Shown piece after piece: positions 62,017 to 64,000 of a stretch of 64,000 nucleotides of DNA; positions within the stretch are counted from its first letter, which is position 1; each line of letters begins with the position of its first letter. The position numbers and the translations under genes are program-made. Below the pieces are notes generated by a model. The model was not told the DNA's origin. It did no database searches and worked only from the letters and a program-made list of their open reading frames with translations. Source of the stretch: Pseudomonadales bacterium (GTDB lineage Bacteria; Pseudomonadota; Gammaproteobacteria; Pseudomonadales; Halieaceae); assembly GCA_024234815.1 (NCBI GenBank), contig JACKNO010000003.1, positions 635,591 through 699,590 of the forward strand. The letters are read 5' to 3'.

Positions 62017-63402
62017 CTATTCCAGCGCGTCCAGCGCCTCGGAAAGTTTCGCAACCGCAATAACCTGCATGCCTTTGATCTCGCCCTTGGGGGCATTTCC
62101 CCGGGGCACGATGGCGCGCTTGAACCCGTGTTTGGCCGCCTCCGCCAGGCGTTCCTGGCCGCTTGGCACCGGGCGTATCTCTCCGGACAGGCCGACTTCG
62201 CCAAATATCACCATGTCCGCGGGCAGCAGGCGATCCCGGTAACTGGAAACGATAGCCAGCAGCAGCGCGAGATCGGCGCTGGTCTCCAGTACCTTGACCC
62301 CGCCCACCACGTTGGCGAACACATCCTGGTCGCCCACCTGCAGGCCGCCGTGCCGGTGCAGCACCGCCAGCAGCATGGCGAGCCGGTTCTGCTCCAGGCC
62401 CACCGCCACCCTGCGGGGGTTGCCCAGGGCGCTGTCGTCCACCAGCGCCTGGATCTCCACCAGCAGGGGCCTGGTACCCTCCCACACAACCATCACGGCG
62501 CTGCCGGCCGCCGGCTCGGTGCTGCGGTCAAGGAATATGGCGGAGGGGTTTTTCACCTCCCGCATACCGCGGTCGGTCATGGCGAAAACACCCAGCTCAT
62601 TGACCGCGCCAAAGCGATTTTTCTGACCTCGCAGGGTGCGGAAACGGGAGTCGTCGGTGCTTTCCAGCAGTATGGAACAATCAATCATATGCTCCAGTAC
62701 CTTGGGACCAGCCAGGGAGCCGTCCTTGGTGACATGCCCCACGAGGATAAGCACAGTTCCACTTTGCTTCGCGAAACGGGTCAACCACGCGGCGCATTCG
62801 CGCACCTGGGAGACGCTCCCCGGAGCCGAGGTCAACTCCGCGCTGTGCACAACCTGGATAGAATCCACCACCACGACCCCGGGACGAAGTTCCTCCAGCA
62901 CCGCCACGATAGTTTCCACATTGGTCTCTGACATCATGCGCAGCTTGTCTGTGGCCAGCCCCAACCGCCTGGCGCGCATGGCCACCTGCTGCAGCGATTC
63001 CTCGCCGGTGATATAGAGCGCGTCCATGCCTGCGGCCAGGTGGCACATGGTCTGGAGTAACAGCGTGCTCTTGCCGGCTCCCGGATTACCACCCACCAGG
63101 ATAGCGGAGCCCGGCACCAGGCCGCCCCCCAGCACCCGGTCGAATTCGCCCACGCCGGAGGAAAAGCGGGGCAACTCTTCGAGATCGATCTCCTGCAGCA
63201 CGCGCGACGCGGCGAGGGCGCCCGCAAAGCCCGCGCGGTTGGCGCCGATGGAGCGGTTCGAACCCTTGCTGTTGCCGGCCGCCGGGCCGAGACGAATCTC
63301 GGCCAGCGTATTCCAGGCGCCGCAATCGTTGCACTGGCCCTGCCACTTGGCGTAATCCGAGCCGCAGTCATTGCAGACAAAGGCCGTTTTCTGCTTAGCC
63401 AT
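62017..63402 (-). CDS. radA: DNA repair protein RadA
   Basis: RadA is a RecA-like, hexameric ATPase that promotes branch migration in recombination and repair. The 461-residue product has the N-terminal C4 zinc finger (CNDCGSDYAKWQGQCNDCG), a Walker A GGNPGAGKSTLL, the RadA-specific KNRFG motif (GQKNRFGAVNELG) and a C-terminal Lon-protease-like domain (NAPKGEIKGMQVIAVAKL). Convergent with the PilZ gene (45-bp gap) and divergent from the DnaT-like gene. Confidence 0.97.
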   Translation of the reverse strand: MAKQKTAFVCNDCGSDYAKWQGQCNDCGAWNTLAEIRLGPAAGNSKGSNRSIGANRAGFAGALAASRVLQEIDLEELPRFSSGVGEFDRVLGGGLVPGSAILVGGNPGAGKSTLLLQTMCHLAAGMDALYITGEESLQQVAMRARRLGLATDKLRMMSETNVETIVAVLEELRPGVVVVDSIQVVHSAELTSAPGSVSQVRECAAWLTRFAKQSGTVLILVGHVTKDGSLAGPKVLEHMIDCSILLESTDDSRFRTLRGQKNRFGAVNELGVFAMTDRGMREVKNPSAIFLDRSTEPAAGSAVMVVWEGTRPLLVEIQALVDDSALGNPRRVAVGLEQNRLAMLLAVLHRHGGLQVGDQDVFANVVGGVKVLETSADLALLLAIVSSYRDRLLPADMVIFGEVGLSGEIRPVPSGQERLAEAAKHGFKRAIVPRGNAPKGEIKGMQVIAVAKLSEALDALE

Positions 63403-63495
63403 TCCGATTATTCCTGAAAAAATCTGGCGCCCGCCTATGAGCCGCCGCGCAAGCTCGGTATCCTACCAGACTCTACCCACCCTGCCGGAACATCA

Positions 63496-64000
63496 ATGTC
63501 GGAATCATCCCTGGTCCCTGAACGCCAGCTGGTCTTCTCCCCGGGCCTGGCGGCGACCATTGGACTGGAGGAGGCCATATTGCTGCAGCACCTGCAGGGC
63601 CTTCTGGAGCAGCACCGCTGCGAACTGCAGGGCGGCTACGCCTGGCTCAGCGTTGACTGCGAACTGCTGCTGCGCACCCTCCCCTTCTGGAGCCTGGAGG
63701 ACCTGCAGCGCACCTGCCGCAGCCTGGTAGACAAAGCCGTCCTGCTGGTGAGTTCACCACCGCTGCAACACGGCCAGCAGCTGGTATTCGCGCTTAACGA
63801 GCGCGTCGCGCAGCCGGCGGCCGGCGCTGCCGTGCCGGCGGCGGTGCCTGCGGTACCGGAGGTCCCGCCGGTGCGGCGCGGCGCGGGAATGCTGCCGATA
63901 CACTGGAACCCGAGCGAGGACATGCTGCAGCTGCTGGGCCTGAACCACAACATACCGCGCCAGTTCGCGCTGGACCAACTGGAGGATTTCATTTTTTACT
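63496..64000 (+). CDS. DnaT-like single-stranded DNA-binding protein, N-terminal part (runs off the window)
   Basis: The first 168 codons of a protein that continues past base 64000. The N-terminal ~85 residues (VFSPGLAATIGLEEAILLQHLQ, then GYAWLSVDCELLLRTLPFWSLEDLQRT) resemble the winged-helix-like domain of replication-associated DnaT/DnaD-type proteins, which is used to recruit primosome partners. After an alanine/proline linker (about 105-130) the segment LPIHWNPSEDMLQLLGLNHNIPRQFALDQLEDF matches the start of the DnaT single-stranded-DNA-binding domain. The complete domain is not visible. ATG 63496 has a weak GGAA site. Confidence 0.78.
   Translation, partial: MSESSLVPERQLVFSPGLAATIGLEEAILLQHLQGLLEQHRCELQGGYAWLSVDCELLLRTLPFWSLEDLQRTCRSLVDKAVLLVSSPPLQHGQQLVFALNERVAQPAAGAAVPAAVPAVPEVPPVRRGAGMLPIHWNPSEDMLQLLGLNHNIPRQFALDQLEDFIFY

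Overview
The window comes from a GC-rich gammaproteobacterium. Gene order in the housekeeping blocks matches Pseudomonas and marine relatives: proA-nadD-rsfS-rlmH-mrdA-rodA-mltB-rlpA-dacA-ybeD-lipB, and nrdR-ribD-ribE-ribBA-ribH-nusB-thiL-pgpA. The leucine-degradation operon, the glycan sulfotransferases and the c-di-GMP proteins would suit a marine Cellvibrionales/Halieaceae-like bacterium, but that placement is inference. No rRNA, tRNA, CRISPR array, transposase or phage gene was recognised.

Layout. 1-10535 (minus strand): the start of prfC, then the cell-wall elongation operon (PBP2, RodA, lytic transglycosylase, RlpA, PBP5-type carboxypeptidase) with NAD, ribosome-silencing, proline and lipoate genes, read from a consensus -10 upstream of proA. 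10633-18096: a DsbA-fold isomerase, then a LiuR-controlled leucine/isovalerate operon (liuR-liuA-liuB-liuD-liuE). Its liuC slot holds only a REP-like inverted repeat. 18109-25878: an amidohydrolase, YaeQ, two alkylation-repair proteins (Ada/AlkA fusion and Ogt), a DUF465 protein, CysQ, YrfG, Hsp15 and a membrane diguanylate cyclase. 26025-28779: an SGNH-fold protein that has lost its catalytic residues, and dxs.

28835-41534 is a cell-surface glycan locus, visibly more AT-rich in its middle and right parts. It has five glycosyltransferases, UDP-galactopyranose mutase, a Wzx-type flippase, two sulfotransferases, a methyltransferase, a WbqC-family protein and a sugar aminotransferase. It lies between dxs and xseB-ispA, genes that are normally adjacent. 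41732-51025: xseB-ispA, ribA, a secreted retropepsin-like protease, the riboflavin/nusB/thiL/pgpA operon with nrdR, and an FNR-type oxygen regulator. 51033-52298: glyA.

52698-59685 is the most unusual block. It encodes a 1119-residue transglutaminase-DUF2126 protein, a circularly permuted ATP-grasp ligase fused to an Alpha-E domain, and a second transglutaminase. Such clusters have been predicted to make or modify peptide/amide bonds, but their substrate is not known to me. 59827-64000: ettA, a PilZ protein, radA and the start of a DnaT-like gene.

The genes connect in several ways. CysQ would remove the PAP left by the two sulfotransferases. The diguanylate cyclase and the PilZ protein are opposite ends of c-di-GMP signalling. 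RibA, RibBA, RibH, RibE and RibD together give complete riboflavin synthesis apart from the phosphatase step. Dxs and IspA supply isoprenoid precursors.
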